Below are positions 24,140 through 38,000 of a stretch of DNA of 62,000 bases, one piece after another. How positions within the stretch are numbered: the stretch's first letter is position 1; the number at the start of each line of letters is the position of its first letter. Below the pieces are notes generated by a model that was given only the letters and a program-made list of their open reading frames with translations, was not told the DNA's origin and ran no database searches. A program made the position numbers and the translations under genes. The DNA lies in NCBI RefSeq assembly GCF_001949145.1, contig NW_019091414.1, positions 31,084 through 93,083 on the forward strand, in the 5' to 3' direction. The stretch is from Acanthaster planci (Eukaryota > Echinodermata > Asteroidea > Valvatida > Acanthasteridae).

Positions 24140-27100
24140 TCTACCATTGATTCAAATGTTCCAAATCTTTGGAGAAAAAAATGTTGATAAATTTCAAATT
24201 CTAATGAACACTTTTGCACAGTCCCAAAGTATCAAGTTCTAGCTTCCACACTCAGGAAATCAAACTACTTTAATGTAACAGAATGTAACAATCGTGTGTG
24301 CATATAAATTCATTTAACTGCAACACTGCAAAATTGGAAGAAAGGTGAAAAGATCTTATGGGCACTGCCAGGATTTTTCTGGGGGATGGTGTTCCATGGG
24401 GGGGGTTGACCATTAACAATGGAAGAGGGTCAATTTGGTCCTTGGAGGTATTTTAAAGCAAGTGATGGTTTCCATTCCTTTCCCTCCCTTTCTTTCTTTA
24501 TCTTGTTTTTTTCTTTTGTTTTCTGTTTTTCATAGGGAGGGGCAAGCATGCCCCTTGCTCTCATGATGCCCATGATGAAGGATTACCTCAACATGAATAC
24601 TCTTCCAAACAGCAAGTAGGGGGGCCTACACCTTTATGCCCAGTACTTGAGTTTGTGAAAAATCTCCAAATTTTATTGGCTCAAGTTGAACTCACTGTTG
24701 AACTCTTGTTTTACATGAAACCTCACTAAACCAAAATTCTTTGACAGATGCCACTCCATGGCAGCTTCAAGCATTTGAATAAAAAATACCATTTTCTCCA
24801 AGGCAGGAGATTACCAAAACATGAAAATTTGAAGTCGGTTTCTCTTTGCCTTCTGATCACACATCACCAAGTCAAGCCCCTCAGGAAATTCTAAATGGTC
24901 ACAGTCTATTTAGGGGCTAGCTCTGTCAGAAAATTCTGATTCAAGTTCTGTTATTGTTATTTTAGGCTAGTTTTGCCAACGTGGGAGGGAAATCCTGCAA
25001 GAATTATGAAAACGTCTGAACTTCTTCATTTTGCACTTCATCGAAGAAACATCAGTGAATGACCGCCAAGGAAACAACCCTTAGGGAAATCCATCTGAAG
25101 CACAAACAGTTTTAGGGCAACACATACTGAAGGTGGACCAGTGTATCTGCACACAAGGGGTGAACTAGCCACCAAGGCTGTAAAGTGAGCACACAGGGAG
25201 TAGACTAGCTTACCTGCAAACGGGAGGTGAACCAGTGCACCCGCGGTGGGCCAATTATTTAATTTTAGCCATGATTGAATCACAGATATCATTTCAGATT
25301 CAAGGGGATCACCCCTAGGCTACACACTATGAATCACACCCCTTAGTCGACAAGTAAAGGTATACATACATCAAAATTTAATTACTCAGAATATTCCCAG
25401 AATAAAAATACATGTGTGTTTTGCACATATCATTCTGTAATCTGAACTACATAAATAAACAACAGGCAAAAGATATATTTTAACCCAACTTTGATCCTCT
25501 AAAGCTTAATATCAGAGAGATTCTGTGTCCTAATTATTGCAGAATGACTACATTTATATACAAACTTGGCATGTTTGCCCTGAAACTAATTTTGCTTTAG
25601 ATCACTTTCCCTAGGGGCTGTTTCCTTGGCCTTTGAAGTATAAAAAATTTGAGATTCCTGACATGGCAAGAAAATGCCATACTTTACTGAATTAGTTTTT
25701 GTGAACAGCATCATAAATCACGGTCATTGTTAACAAACAAAAATCCCTCATACAACTCAGAAAGTGGGTCAGTCAACCTGGCTACTCTAATAATCTATCA
25801 CACAGTCCATCATCCATCTCATATTATCAACACAACTCTCATAACAAAAAAGAAAAAATGCAACACAGGCCGGTTAGCTTGATATCAAAGGCCCCCACAA
25901 ACTAATGCCTCTGAAAGACCTCTGCTTTTCAGATGTACTTAATCCTCGGAGAGAGGATAGAAACTATGGGTGTACATGTACAAACTGACAAAGAGTCAGC
26001 AATGCCTCTTTAACAATTCTTTAACAAAAGAAAAAACTGAAAAAACTAAGAGAGGACAAATGTAAACAAATATGGGAAATGGATTGGAAAGGAATGTGGG
26101 TTGGTGATCACGGTAAAAGCTAATGCCACGATGACAGCTCAACTGAGTTTTTCTCTTCTGAAGGAGTATTTTAATCTCCAAATCTGATAAACAATAAAAC
26201 AACTACTGAACTAGACATAAGCCCTCACACAATGTCAACAAAAAGGTGACAATCAGGTTTCCAATCCACTGTATATGTTTTGATCTTGTGAAGCAGGATC
26301 ACTTCCAGAAAGCAAATTCGTTGAATGTTTTGAGAAAGTTCAGATATTCAAGTACCTTCTTTTTGAAACAAATGAATTAGTCTGTGGGTCTGTGAGCAAA
26401 GACAATGTTTCCTCTACAAAGACATAATGCCGCTTGCTATAGACCTTTTTCCAGTGATGTCACGTGATGATGTTGTGATGGTAATAAGTGCATAGTGTTG
26501 TGATGGTAATCTACTTATTCAAGATAAACTAGTCAAGCATGCAGCGTTCACACCTGTGCTTGCATGTGGTTGAAGCTGCCAGTAGGAATATATACGATCA
26601 CCGTGGCCAAGGCAGTCCACGCGTGGTGATATTGTTTACATTTAGTCACGATGGGTGAAAAAGATCTACAGGAGCGACAAGACTAAAAATATCGGTGAAA
26701 ACCACTATAGCAGAAGAAAATACTTCCTACTCAATGCAGAATGAATTGGTCTGTAGCTGTGGGTCTGTGAGCAGAGACAAAACCTTCCATATTTCCCCTG
26801 TACATACATAGGCCTAATGCAACCAGATAACCTCATTAAAGCTGAGTGACATCAGTGAAGGGTGACAAGACTACAAGGTCGGTGAAAATAACCACTATGG
26901 CAGAAGATAAAGACTTCTAAATTCCTACCCTGTGTAGAATGTACCCTCCTATTACCCCTCCTACCCAGCCCACTTGATTACCCAAATGGGTACCGGCCCT
27001 GGTTCAGCATCCCATGGATTCTATCCCTTGCTTTACTCATCTCTAAAGTTACACATACATTATGTCTCTCATATGGAATCCAGAGAAATCAAATATTTTC

Positions 27101-30100
27101 AATCAGTCATAGTACATGTACATCACACAAAAGCTTGATCCAGGATAACCCTGTTCCAAGTGATTTGTCCATATGAGAACCACAGACAGCATTGCTTGTT
27201 GTAAAGCAAAGTTATAAATAATGTCTGGAGAGAATCACTAATCATTGGTATGTGTAATCAGTGGACAGCTCCCCATAAATCCTTATCTTTATTTGATAGT
27301 CTACCACAAGAATGATCAGTCTCTAGCAAAACCTGTAAAACTAATGAATCAAGCAGAAATTTCCTTTTATAGCATTTATGTGTTTCTTTTCAAAAAGTAA
27401 ATGTCAGCTTTTCTTGGTCGGGGGTATTGTGTATCACAATTTGGGTGACAATCCCACTTCTCAATTGCTGTAACAGGCCTAGCGATATACATGTATGTCT
27501 CTCAACAAGACTGCAAGTCCAAAATTTGATATGAAAAATTACAGACCTGAACCACAGCAAGAAAACAGTAAATTTCAAATTTAGGAAATACAGTATTCAC
27601 CAACAGTTTCCTCACTGCTAAGTACTAAGCTTTTCCTTTAAAATAAAAAGTTAATAAGTTGTGTAATTTAGTTTCGTTTTGGGAGTATTTGCAGATCTGT
27701 TTTGCTTTTCAGTGATTAACTTTTATTTATGTTGCTTGAGGATTATATTTGTTTGTATTTTTTCCTTGGGAGGTTTCATAAAAATATCTTTGTGTTAGAC
27801 TACTTGTTTCAGATCATGCAAATTACAACATCCAATCAGCAATGAGCACATACATGTACTGCATGCTTGCTGTGCATAAAGTGTGTATGGCATTTCTTCA
27901 TGTGTTTTGTTACATGTGTGTACACTGTACCATTGTAACCACCTATTGGACACACATATACACGTACATGTACTTCGGTGTACATGATATTGTTCACTGC
28001 TGGTGAACTGATTGTCAATGAAGTCTGTAAGCACGCATGTTCACTCCCATGCCCTTGTGCACCACTTAGTTGAGAGCTACATGTAGCACATATGTACTCC
28101 ATCACTTTACTGTGGATTTCGAGGCAGGCAACGTCGAACATCGTTCTGACATTTCTTTAGAGGTTAAAGATCATAATTTATTTTTAACAAAACACAAACA
28201 AATAAAGTTCACAAAGATACCTGATAACTAAAAATGGATACGACAACATTAAACCACTGTATCATATGAGCCCAGTTGCACGAAATTTGAAACAAATTTT
28301 GAAAAAGTTATTTTTACGAAAAATAAACACAATCAGATTGGAAAGAAAATATATCCAAATTCTTTTCCATTTCATCACAACTTGTCCAGTTATCCGAACA
28401 AACAAAATAAAGTGCCGTGCATATGTATTAAGGTCTAATAAAAACATCAGTTCTATTCTCAAGTTACTGCAAATTGAATATCTTGCACGGGAATAATTTG
28501 TCCGTAGTAGTTACACATGTACGTGCGTTGATGGAGTATATGTACATTGCACATGTGCACACGTAAACCATGGCCGACCGGACAACAGAGAGCCAAAATT
28601 GATCAAACTAACAAAGGACAATTCACCATAGCTTAAACATAACATGGTAACCTTTTTCAAACACTCTTTCAGTTATCAGGATAAGCAGCATGTGTGGACC
28701 AACTGGAGAACAATTCAAATTTTCAAGTTTAAATTACCCTTTTTATACATTCAGAAATGTACCATACACATACATGTTTCACCCAATTTTCTCCAAAATG
28801 TCACTTTTGATTAACAAGAAACACATCACAAAATAAAATCTGCAGCCTGATTAGATTTTTCTGGTATAAATTCAGCAAACGTTTACACGGTGTGGAAGAT
28901 ATCCCCGCAGATAGATTTTTGCGCAGTCGTTTCCTGGCTGGCATCGCCATTTTAACAAGCAACAGAAAGTGAGCTTGACTTTGCTGCATTTTAGCATATG
29001 CGCACAAACTAAGTGGAAGGGGTGAACATAGGTGTAAGACAGACAAGGTTCTGCATCTATACTTTTGATTAGCTAACCCTAATGCTCCTAAAACCTCCAA
29101 TTTCAGTATGATTTTACATACACTCTAGGGCGTAAGTTAATCTACATTTTTCTGGAAGGAGTGAACAAGGAAGAGCTGGACTGTTGCTGTCATTACAAAT
29201 CAAAGTAAAGCCTAGACTACAAGTAAAGGGACCTGGTGGGTGGGAGGCCGGTGACATAACCTTAGGCCTATTCCAAGGGATGCTCAAATTTTTAGGACTG
29301 ATACTGTTTTTGTTCACTACCTGCATGCGTTCAATGTGTTGCTTTTCTTCCATCTGAAGAGTGGATTATCTGACTCGGTAAATTGAAGTAATTGCAGACG
29401 GGAACAGAAATACAGACAAGCTTTTTTATATACACTTACACGTACATGTATTTTCAAGGTTTAGATATTTTCAAGTACTTCAGAAAAACAATCTTGTCTG
29501 CCTAACAAAAACAAAAAAAACTCTGTTACTGATACAGTACAATTTCTCTGTGATTTCCTGTACACTAAGTGTCAAATAACAAAAGACAGAAATAATGCAC
29601 ACTAAGTCAATTAACCTGGTCATTTTTTAACTCCCTACTTGTTGTTTTCAAAGGCAAACCTTTTCTAACTTCGCTAGTCGGTCATTAACACTGCCTTGTG
29701 TCATGTACATGTATAAGTTTTAAATATCGTACATTGTACATGTACTGATTTCACACAGCTGTTGAAACCCTAGTACCCCATGTACATAGGTTAATAGAGG
29801 TCAACTTAACAGAGCAGTGGAAATCATCAAGCTCCATAAACAAACTATTTGTGGCGATGATACGCAATGGTTTCTGCTATTCACACAGATTTGGGGGTTC
29901 ATCTACACAAAATAATTGTTGGTTACTTAGCATCCAAACAGATGGAACTGAAAGCACATTGTTAAAGTGAAACACAAAAGTACATGGCCATCTGTTTTAC
30001 TGCCTGGTACAGGTATTTTGATGACTTTTCAAGTAACCTAAGACAATGATTGTAAACAGAAGTGTCCTCATTTTCATGTTCAATTTCTCTTTGAGTATCT

Positions 30101-33100
30101 AAGTCAAAGCAAACTGGAAGGGACAATGCTCTAGATCATTATGATAACTATAAAAGCACTTACTGTATTTAAAGCTATATAGTCCAAGCTTTTTCTAAGT
30201 ATCAAATTTCTTTTCTTAGAGTACAGTACATGTATGTTGAAGGAATATGATGTCCTGTAACAAATGAAGTTGTTACAATGTAGCTCATAATTGTAGGCCT
30301 CTATGCAATTAAACAATGCCCTTTAGCACTGCACAACAGCAAAAATAGTTCTGAGTAAATCTCTGTAACTATTCTTTTCGGGTGATATGGCAAGCTAGTA
30401 TCTCAATTTGCATCCTACATTTTTCAACTTACCCAATCCTAACTATGTAATGCATGCATGTCACCGGTCATAGTAACCAATCGCCTCTGACAAAATACAT
30501 GTACATGTAGCATACATTCATTCTTGATGTGTTGAGTTGAGATTATTATTCATAAACCATAGTTGTAAAGACACCTGTACACACTAGCTCCAGACTACCT
30601 TCTCATTTCAAACACAGAAATTTATTGATTACATATTATGGCCTCCAATTTTTCATGTGATGTCTCAATGAAAAGCTCAAAACAAATGCAATCCTAAAAA
30701 TTGTCCATTCATTTTCTGAGGTGCCACACCCCAAAAATATGGAAAATAAATTTTGAATTTGGACCCAAGTGAACAATAACTGTACATACAGGCTCTTCAG
30801 ACAACCAAAACTTAATGGTTATCTCCTCACTGGACCTTGACTTCCATCCCATACAAGCCATTGTGTAACTGTGTGAAATATAGTTTTTTCATCCCAATTC
30901 CCTAATTAAATAGAGAAAGGATTTCAAGAGATAGGGGCGTACATGAATGACCTCAATTTAAAGTGAGAAATTGTTACAAATAGGTTTATTAAATAGCAAA
31001 ACCAAGGAAAAAGTTTTCTACAGGTATCTTCAATATATACATGTAGCTCATGGTCCTAGTGAACTTGGTTTTCTTTCATACAAAAACACATTAAATCTAC
31101 TTTTAGGGAAAAAAGGGTGTTACATGTACACCATGTTCTATAGGAAAGACATTGCATACAATGGGATGCAACAACACATTTGTTTGGCACATTTATACAA
31201 TACCAATTCAATTGAAAATGGCCATCAGCATCCAAGATTTCTCAAATTGATGCACTATGTAAGAGGAATGAAAAATCCCTTGACAACTTTCTTTTTACAA
31301 GTACTCGTGGAAATTCATGGAATTGTAAAGCTGCTTTCAATTACAGCTCAAAAATGTTTGATGGTTATTAAAATTTCGAATTTCCCAACTTTTGGATAAA
31401 GCACTTCAGAATTTGAAAAATTTTAAAAACCTATGTTTCTTCCTCTACCACAGTTCTTAATCATGCATGCATAAGTCTGATCTGATCAACAGTGTACAGG
31501 ACCACCTACATGAAGATACATGTACCAACAATGATTTCAGAGTTCAGACTATCAGCTTACATACAAAGCCAAACCATGTTATTACATACTCTCCCTTAAA
31601 TGGAAAAAAGCAAAACACCAACTGAGGGGATAAAAATACGTTGTATGTGATAAAATGACTCCTAGTCGTGGAAGGTAGCAAGAAATCACACCACATGTGC
31701 ACCACTCCAACAAAACATAAACGAAGTGTTACAAAATTGATTTTGATGACAGACATATTGGTCATAAAGAGACACTAATTGGTGTGAAGGTTTCACTTTA
31801 TGGTGATAGCTGTAAACAATGCTATAAATATCCCAGTGGTCAAATTAGTCTATTTGATAACTCTGCTTTATGGTCAAAACAGACCTATAACTATTACACA
31901 GACAATTTTCAAAGTTGGCCGACAATGGACATTCTATCCACATGTGTAAAAACTGTTATACGTTTCAATCAAGTTTCAACTCTTTTGAGGAATCCAGAAA
32001 GTTATGATTCCACTGTATTTTACTGTTGGATCAAGACACCGATTAATAGCCCTACTTTTAGTAATCAACAGACTCATAGTTTTCTATGTAAGTTCTGAAC
32101 AAATATTTGATGGGTTTGACTGTGGCACTGTGGATTGCAAAAGCAAAGGATCAGACAACTCAGCCAGGGATTTTGTAATGTTGCTGGTCACAAACAGTCA
32201 ATTAAAGACAAACCTTGATTACAATCTCTGCCATTCAGTAGGCATTCTATGAACCAAAAACTTACTTAATTTGTAATGTGATTCAGTTCTGGCTGCATTC
32301 AGATGTTTATATGTAAATCTCAGATTTTGTTCCTGTGAACAAATACACAGGTTATAAGGCTTAGGGTTCTTATGGTGTTCAAGTTCAATTAAATAATACC
32401 TATAAATGTAGACCTATTATAATTTAACCCAAAAAGCTAGGCATGACATAGATTTGCTTTTATATTAATCTAACATCTGTTACAGGTGTGTTCCCAAATA
32501 TATTTTTTCTGAAGAAACAGTAAGTCACATAACCCATGGCAAAAGTCATATTGCTTATTGGGCACTTTGGTATTACATTCAGTCTGTTTGCATTCTATAT
32601 ACACAACAGTTCTCAAAGATTAAACTTTCAATTGAGAAATCAGAACAAGATTTTAAAGGGGAAATTTATATAAATATAAAAAAATAACTTCAAATGAGCA
32701 CATATCAATTATTTTCACATACCAGCTGCATAACAAAGATTAAAGTATATTTAAATGTTCCTAAGTGCTGATGGGAGCTTTATTTTTATTTCAGGAACTT
32801 TAAAGTGGTGGCAATTTTTTTTCCAGTCAACAGAAAAAATACCTTAATATAGTCTGGTCCCAATGCAGTAATTTCATGATACCAAGAGTCAAGACCCACC
32901 TGGCAAAAAAAAAGTGGAATTTATACCCAATAGGGTCTTCCTGTACAAGCAGTAATTCTGAATACCCCCATTGACTTATTGCCATTAAATTAAGACATTC
33001 CTGGGGGACTCACCCCAATGACCCCTTGAAATAAGAACGGAAACATAATTAACATGGTGTGCAATAATAAAACTTTCTTTATAAGTGCTAGACCCGAGAG

Positions 33101-34888
33101 CCTCATTAAAGTCTCACATGAGAGGAAATCTGCCAACCTGAACAGATCCTGTGTATATTTCAGGGTAATTTATGCCAACTTAGGGAGTATGACAGCTGCA
33201 CATTAGGGCATTTTGACCAATCTGCTATGGGATAACTGTCACTTGACCAGGGCTTCAGAGATTGTTTACTGCCATGGACTACAGCCCAAAAGCAGATTGA
33301 AAAGACAAATTCCTAATCCTACTGAAGTTTTCTCAAAATTTCACTTCAACACATTCAAGCAGATACTGCATTCTAAATCACTGATTGTTTATCATCAGTG
33401 TCCTACATGTACACTGGAGAAGAAAATCCTGTTTTAATTAATCGTAACCCTTAATACTGACAAATGTTATAACAAAAAATACAGGCCTTAGTATATTAGA
33501 AAAACTACTTGCCAGTGTAGTTACCAAGAGCTAGCTAATTCATACTTGTAATCTATTTACAAACTGTAGTCAAATCCACGAGAGGAATCCATGGGCCATT
33601 GGAAGTCAGCCAGCCACACTGATGTTCATAACACATGTAACTGTCTGCTAATGCATATATCTAGTCTTTCCACTTCCTAACAAATTCAATATGTTTATGT
33701 GTTGTGGTAGTTGTGGAAACCATGTTGTTTCCTTGATTTGCAAGTTCTAAGGGCACACTGAAAGTGCATAAAACTCATCAAGGTCACACGCTAAACCTCT
33801 GGTCAACTCAAAGGAAATAATTATGACATTACAGTGGAGTATGCCAGCAGTATTTATGATTTGTTTACACCATGTCATAAAATAGCATCTTAATCAGTTT
33901 CATCTCGCAAGTGCAAGACAATTGAAAACTTCACAAAATAGGCTACTTCAAATGTCATGAAAATGGGTGGGTACAGAGAAAATTGATCTCCAAAAATTTA
34001 CCAAAATGATTCAATGAAATATATTTACCACCCTTGTTTTGTCAAGGTAAAAAAGCTTGAAAACAGACTGTTTACTTTCAATATAATTTTCGGTTTAAAC
34101 AAAAAGTACTGTCAATTTTTGACATTTATACTGTGAAATCCTTAAAACAACACTGAAAACAATCACAATTTGAATTAATTAACAATGCGGAAAGATCAAT
34201 TTGCCATATAGTTTACAAGGACTATGTCCGTGTTCTTATTTGTATATGTTCCACAAAGTTCAGATGAGCCAGTGGCAGACCGCACCCCTGCTAACTTTGG
34301 CACGATCTGATTGGTTTATGGCCGATTTTTTTTCCATGCGCGTCTAGTGTGAGTGATGTGTACCTCTTCAGTGATCAACCAAATTAGAGTGGTGTCCTGT
34401 GCATGCTCATAGAAGCACAACTGTACTCTGTACAGTACGTGTACAGTACATGTATATGCTTGTACAGCAGGCCTACGTACGACGTGTACTGCACACAGTG
34501 TAGTGGACACAATATACATGTACATGTACACAGTCATTCATTATGCTTGTAAACACGAAAGACTGCATGTGTGAACGTTTTCTGGTGGCACTGGCAACTG
34601 TATCCGTCATAGACGCACTCTGCTTGGGATTTCGCGTTTGTCTTCACTCACGTGTTTCCCGATAAAATACACCGATTTTCATTCGATCTAGTTTTCGTTA
34701 TATCGAACATTTCAAGTTTGTTGCTTCTTATTTGGTCTACGTTTTGTCCATACGTTTTGATTTGAAAAATTCGGATACGTACATGTACATGTACTTCAAA
34801 GCAGGTGTGTATGCACCAGCTGTGGATTTTTTTGCGAGAATTTGTTGGTAGGCCTTTGCCTAGAAACTTTCCGTTTTCTCACGGAACA
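24140..34888. other. Region between RBIS and beta-lactamase-like start codons, no firm gene
   Basis: It probably includes 5' UTR exons and promoters of both flanking, divergently transcribed genes. It holds a local duplication with a MITE at 26367-26930. Many short open frames have no recognisable pattern. A candidate minus-strand start (AAAATGGCG at 28950) is noted as weak. Confidence 0.45.
26441..26667. mobile_element. MITE related to the element at 59-60 kb
   Basis: The ends are AGACCTTTTTCC and, on the other strand, AGATCTTTTTCACCC. The inside (GATCACCGTGGCC, AGTCCAC, TATTGTTTACATTT, GCATGCAGCGTTCACACC) matches the reverse complement of 59913-60092 and the forward strand of 60093-60181. 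Confidence 0.6.
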
Positions 34889-35024
34889 ATGGAAGTACGA
34901 GTTCAGGGACACATTGAGTTGGTCTTCTTTTTAGTGTTGATAACGATGATGTCGCTGGTTGGAGGTGATGACGGAGCCATGAAAAATAAAGCAAGGACGA
35001 CCTTCACATCAAAGCAAAGCCCGG
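34889..35024 (+). CDS. Beta-lactamase-like gene exon 1 (signal peptide)
   Basis: The start context is GAACAATGG and the donor is CCGG|GTGAGT at 35025. It has 45 codons plus one base and starts MEVRVQGHIE. A hydrophobic run is followed by a polar GDDGAMKNKAR linker. Join to exon 2 keeps the frame. Confidence 0.72.
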
Positions 35025-38000
35025 GTGAGTCCTGCAACACTTTAAGTCTTTCATGGCATTATGGGCACAACTCATTTGTTTTAAACCTGCAGTTTCTAAA
35101 ACCGTATAATTTGACCTTAAAAGTTCAGAAAACGTCAGGAATAACGTGTAAATCTGGCCTAATTTAGTGGGCCTTATCAGTGTTGCTCCCGTTACGTCCA
35201 TTTTCCAACCATCCTGGCAACACTTGTGATTTAGCCATAAGGGTGCTGGAAAGAGTTGAGAAGTAAAAGCAGTCTTTAAAATTACCTCGCAGAGTTTTGT
35301 GAATATGCATATTTGGTGTTATCTAACGTTGGCTGTCTTTGCAAAGAAGTCCTCTATCTCTCCGTGTGTACCTGATACATGTTTCTAAAATGTCGAAGTC
35401 GTATTCGTCTTTTTTGATGGTTGAAAGGACCCAAACATTCTGGATTAGTGAAGATACGAACTACATGTACACCACATCTGCATACCCCGAAAGGGATACA
35501 GGTTGATCCGACCATGACGGTGATCCGACAGTGTTTTGCTGTCTGCCGTGTTCCATTCCCCTCCGTGCTCAGATTGCCCAAAATTGCTCAAGGGCAATCT
35601 ACGAGTACGAATTAGTACTTGTAATCTCACTATCATCTACCTAAGAATAACTTGCGTTAACTTGTGCTGAAGACTTCTGAAATCATACAAGACACCACTA
35701 CTTGAGGATTTAAAATACTGAATCCGGTTACTGTCTGGTCTTAACACCAAAGCTCCTGTAAAACAAGAATAAAAACTCTTGAACAGAACTGTGGAGAATT
35801 TGTGGTGTAAATATTTATTTTCAATCTATCACAAGCAAGGCCGGTCCCGCGGTATGTTGTTTCTTCCTGGAATGAGCCGCAAATGCAGTTCTTTCAGTTC
35901 ACTGCTTACCAGGGATTACGGTAAGATTTTGGAAGATCGCTGAAACTGAAAGGCACGTTCATTGTAGTAATCTGCGCACTAAGCAAAGCCAGGCTGTGAT
36001 AGACAGTTCATGATGCCCCCATGAAACTTAAGCTCAGCCAACCGACAAGGACCGTAGCAAAGGCTGTCAGTAATCAGGGAAGACAGTTCGTGTTTTGGTT
36101 GGCGTCAACAAGGGGCTGTTTCCTCGTATCACAAAGCGTCGTCAGACGCAAAGATAGAGGTTTTAACCTATTTGGCGTTGAGCATGCGACTCACATGGAT
36201 CATGTTAAATCTACAGCTTTCAATTACAGATAAAATGGATAATGACTTAAACTTTAAAGGTTAAACGTCGTGTTGGTGTAATAGGAATCTTTCGCTACAG
36301 ATTAATCATTAAGATGCCTTTCAAAATCCCCAGATGTTTGAAATTAGCTAAAAAACCGGTAAATTTCCATAGGGTACTTTGACAAGATGTTTATTTTTAT
36401 ATTTCTTGGGCATGCGAGATTAAATTCTATAAGCACTTGGACAGTTCTAGGGGTTTCTTAGTCGAGGGGAAGACATCCTTGCTTGGACTTGGTAACGACA
36501 TACCATATGGAGTTTTAGTCTATTCCTCCAGTTTTCCTAAGCAGCAGCAGAAAAGGAAACCATTTTTATTTGTGTGGCCCCAAAAGTATCTAAGAATTCG
36601 ACACAAACGCATGGTGGGCGTTCTTCACACTTTCTCGTCGCCTGACGATGGTATGACTTAAGGCCTCGCGTGAATGCTGTATTGAAGATAGCTAGGGACG
36701 CTTTCAGCTTTCAATTTACTGTGTTTGTCAGGTGTCAGGGATGCACATGACGGAAACAATTGTCACACCTTCACAACCCTTCCACGCTTGATGGCTTGAC
36801 GCAGGCTCAAACTTCTCATCGCGCTCTTTTAACGGGGACTGTCAGGCTGTGAGGTTAAACATCATTCAGCAGTGTTTACGGACACAAAATACACTAAAAC
36901 GGGAAGATACATCTTATGAGGCTTTGACACTATGCACACCTGAATACATGTACACAACATTTAGGTACTAAATTAATCTTAATACATCTGCACATGTAAA
37001 TTGAACCTAACACATTTATCCGTTTTGTTTATTTCGTACTTTGATCGCTTGGTCCGACAATTTCGAGTATGTACTTGAACATCGCCGGGAAGATCACTTA
37101 TAGGTATGTATGCTTTAACATTTCAGCCAGACAAACAGCACACCAAAATTACGGTCAGTTATATTACAGCTATACGTAACCTTCACAGACAGGTTTCCAC
37201 TGTGCTGAAATGAAAGTTTGTTCAACCGACAGAATTACTTATACTGATACGGTTAGTGCATTCAGACGTTTAAGTTTAGAGTTGCACACTTGTAAGGTTT
37301 CTAAAAGGGGGTATTCTTCTTGCAAACAAAACAGGAAAGTTTGATTATGTCATCTTTCATTCCGTGTTCAATCTGTAATTCCCGCATCTTCCGCTGATGG
37401 TGCATTCCTCCATGGAATAGGGGCAAAGTACACGTCAAATTGAAAAGAAGTATTCATATTAACCCTCTTGACCCTCAATCCCATATCGCATCTGTCAAAC
37501 AAATTATTTATTAATAATAAATCTAACCCCGTCTGAATAGAGGGATCAAAGTTTAAATTTCAGGGATAAACTAGATTTGGTTGGCAAAGTGAAATGGTAC
37601 AAAATTGAAATTAGATAGAACTGAGATTTTAAATCAAGCTAACATTTCCTCGAATTTTGTGGAAATTATTTGCATACAAAATTGATGTACTTCATGATTA
37701 ACGCACCGCCAAAACGTAAATGTCCATATAGTTACAGTTGCCACATAAAAAAATCGTGGAGACTTAATGACACATTAAAGTTTCCAAACCGTAAACATCA
37801 CGACAAAGTTATACAACTCATGTCTGTACATAAGTTTTCTTAAATCCAACATGCATCCGTTGAGACTTGTCACTGTTCATACAGTAGATGAGATGTTCCA
37901 GGGAGCTATTTGTACGCCCACTTTTTCCCCACAGAAAAAAATATCTTGCGTTTCCAACTTGACCACCGTAGTTCTTTGGACTTCCTGTATTTTACTGTGA

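Noticed and set aside
24365-24560. G-rich block that might be another GGCGTAAAT MITE copy
   Set aside because: It shares only GGGGGATGG-type words and lacks the ordered internal blocks.
27836-28141. 101-codon minus-strand frame with many Cys/His
   Set aside because: The residues come from TACATGTA-type and GTGTAC-rich sequence, and the overlapping frames are equally open.
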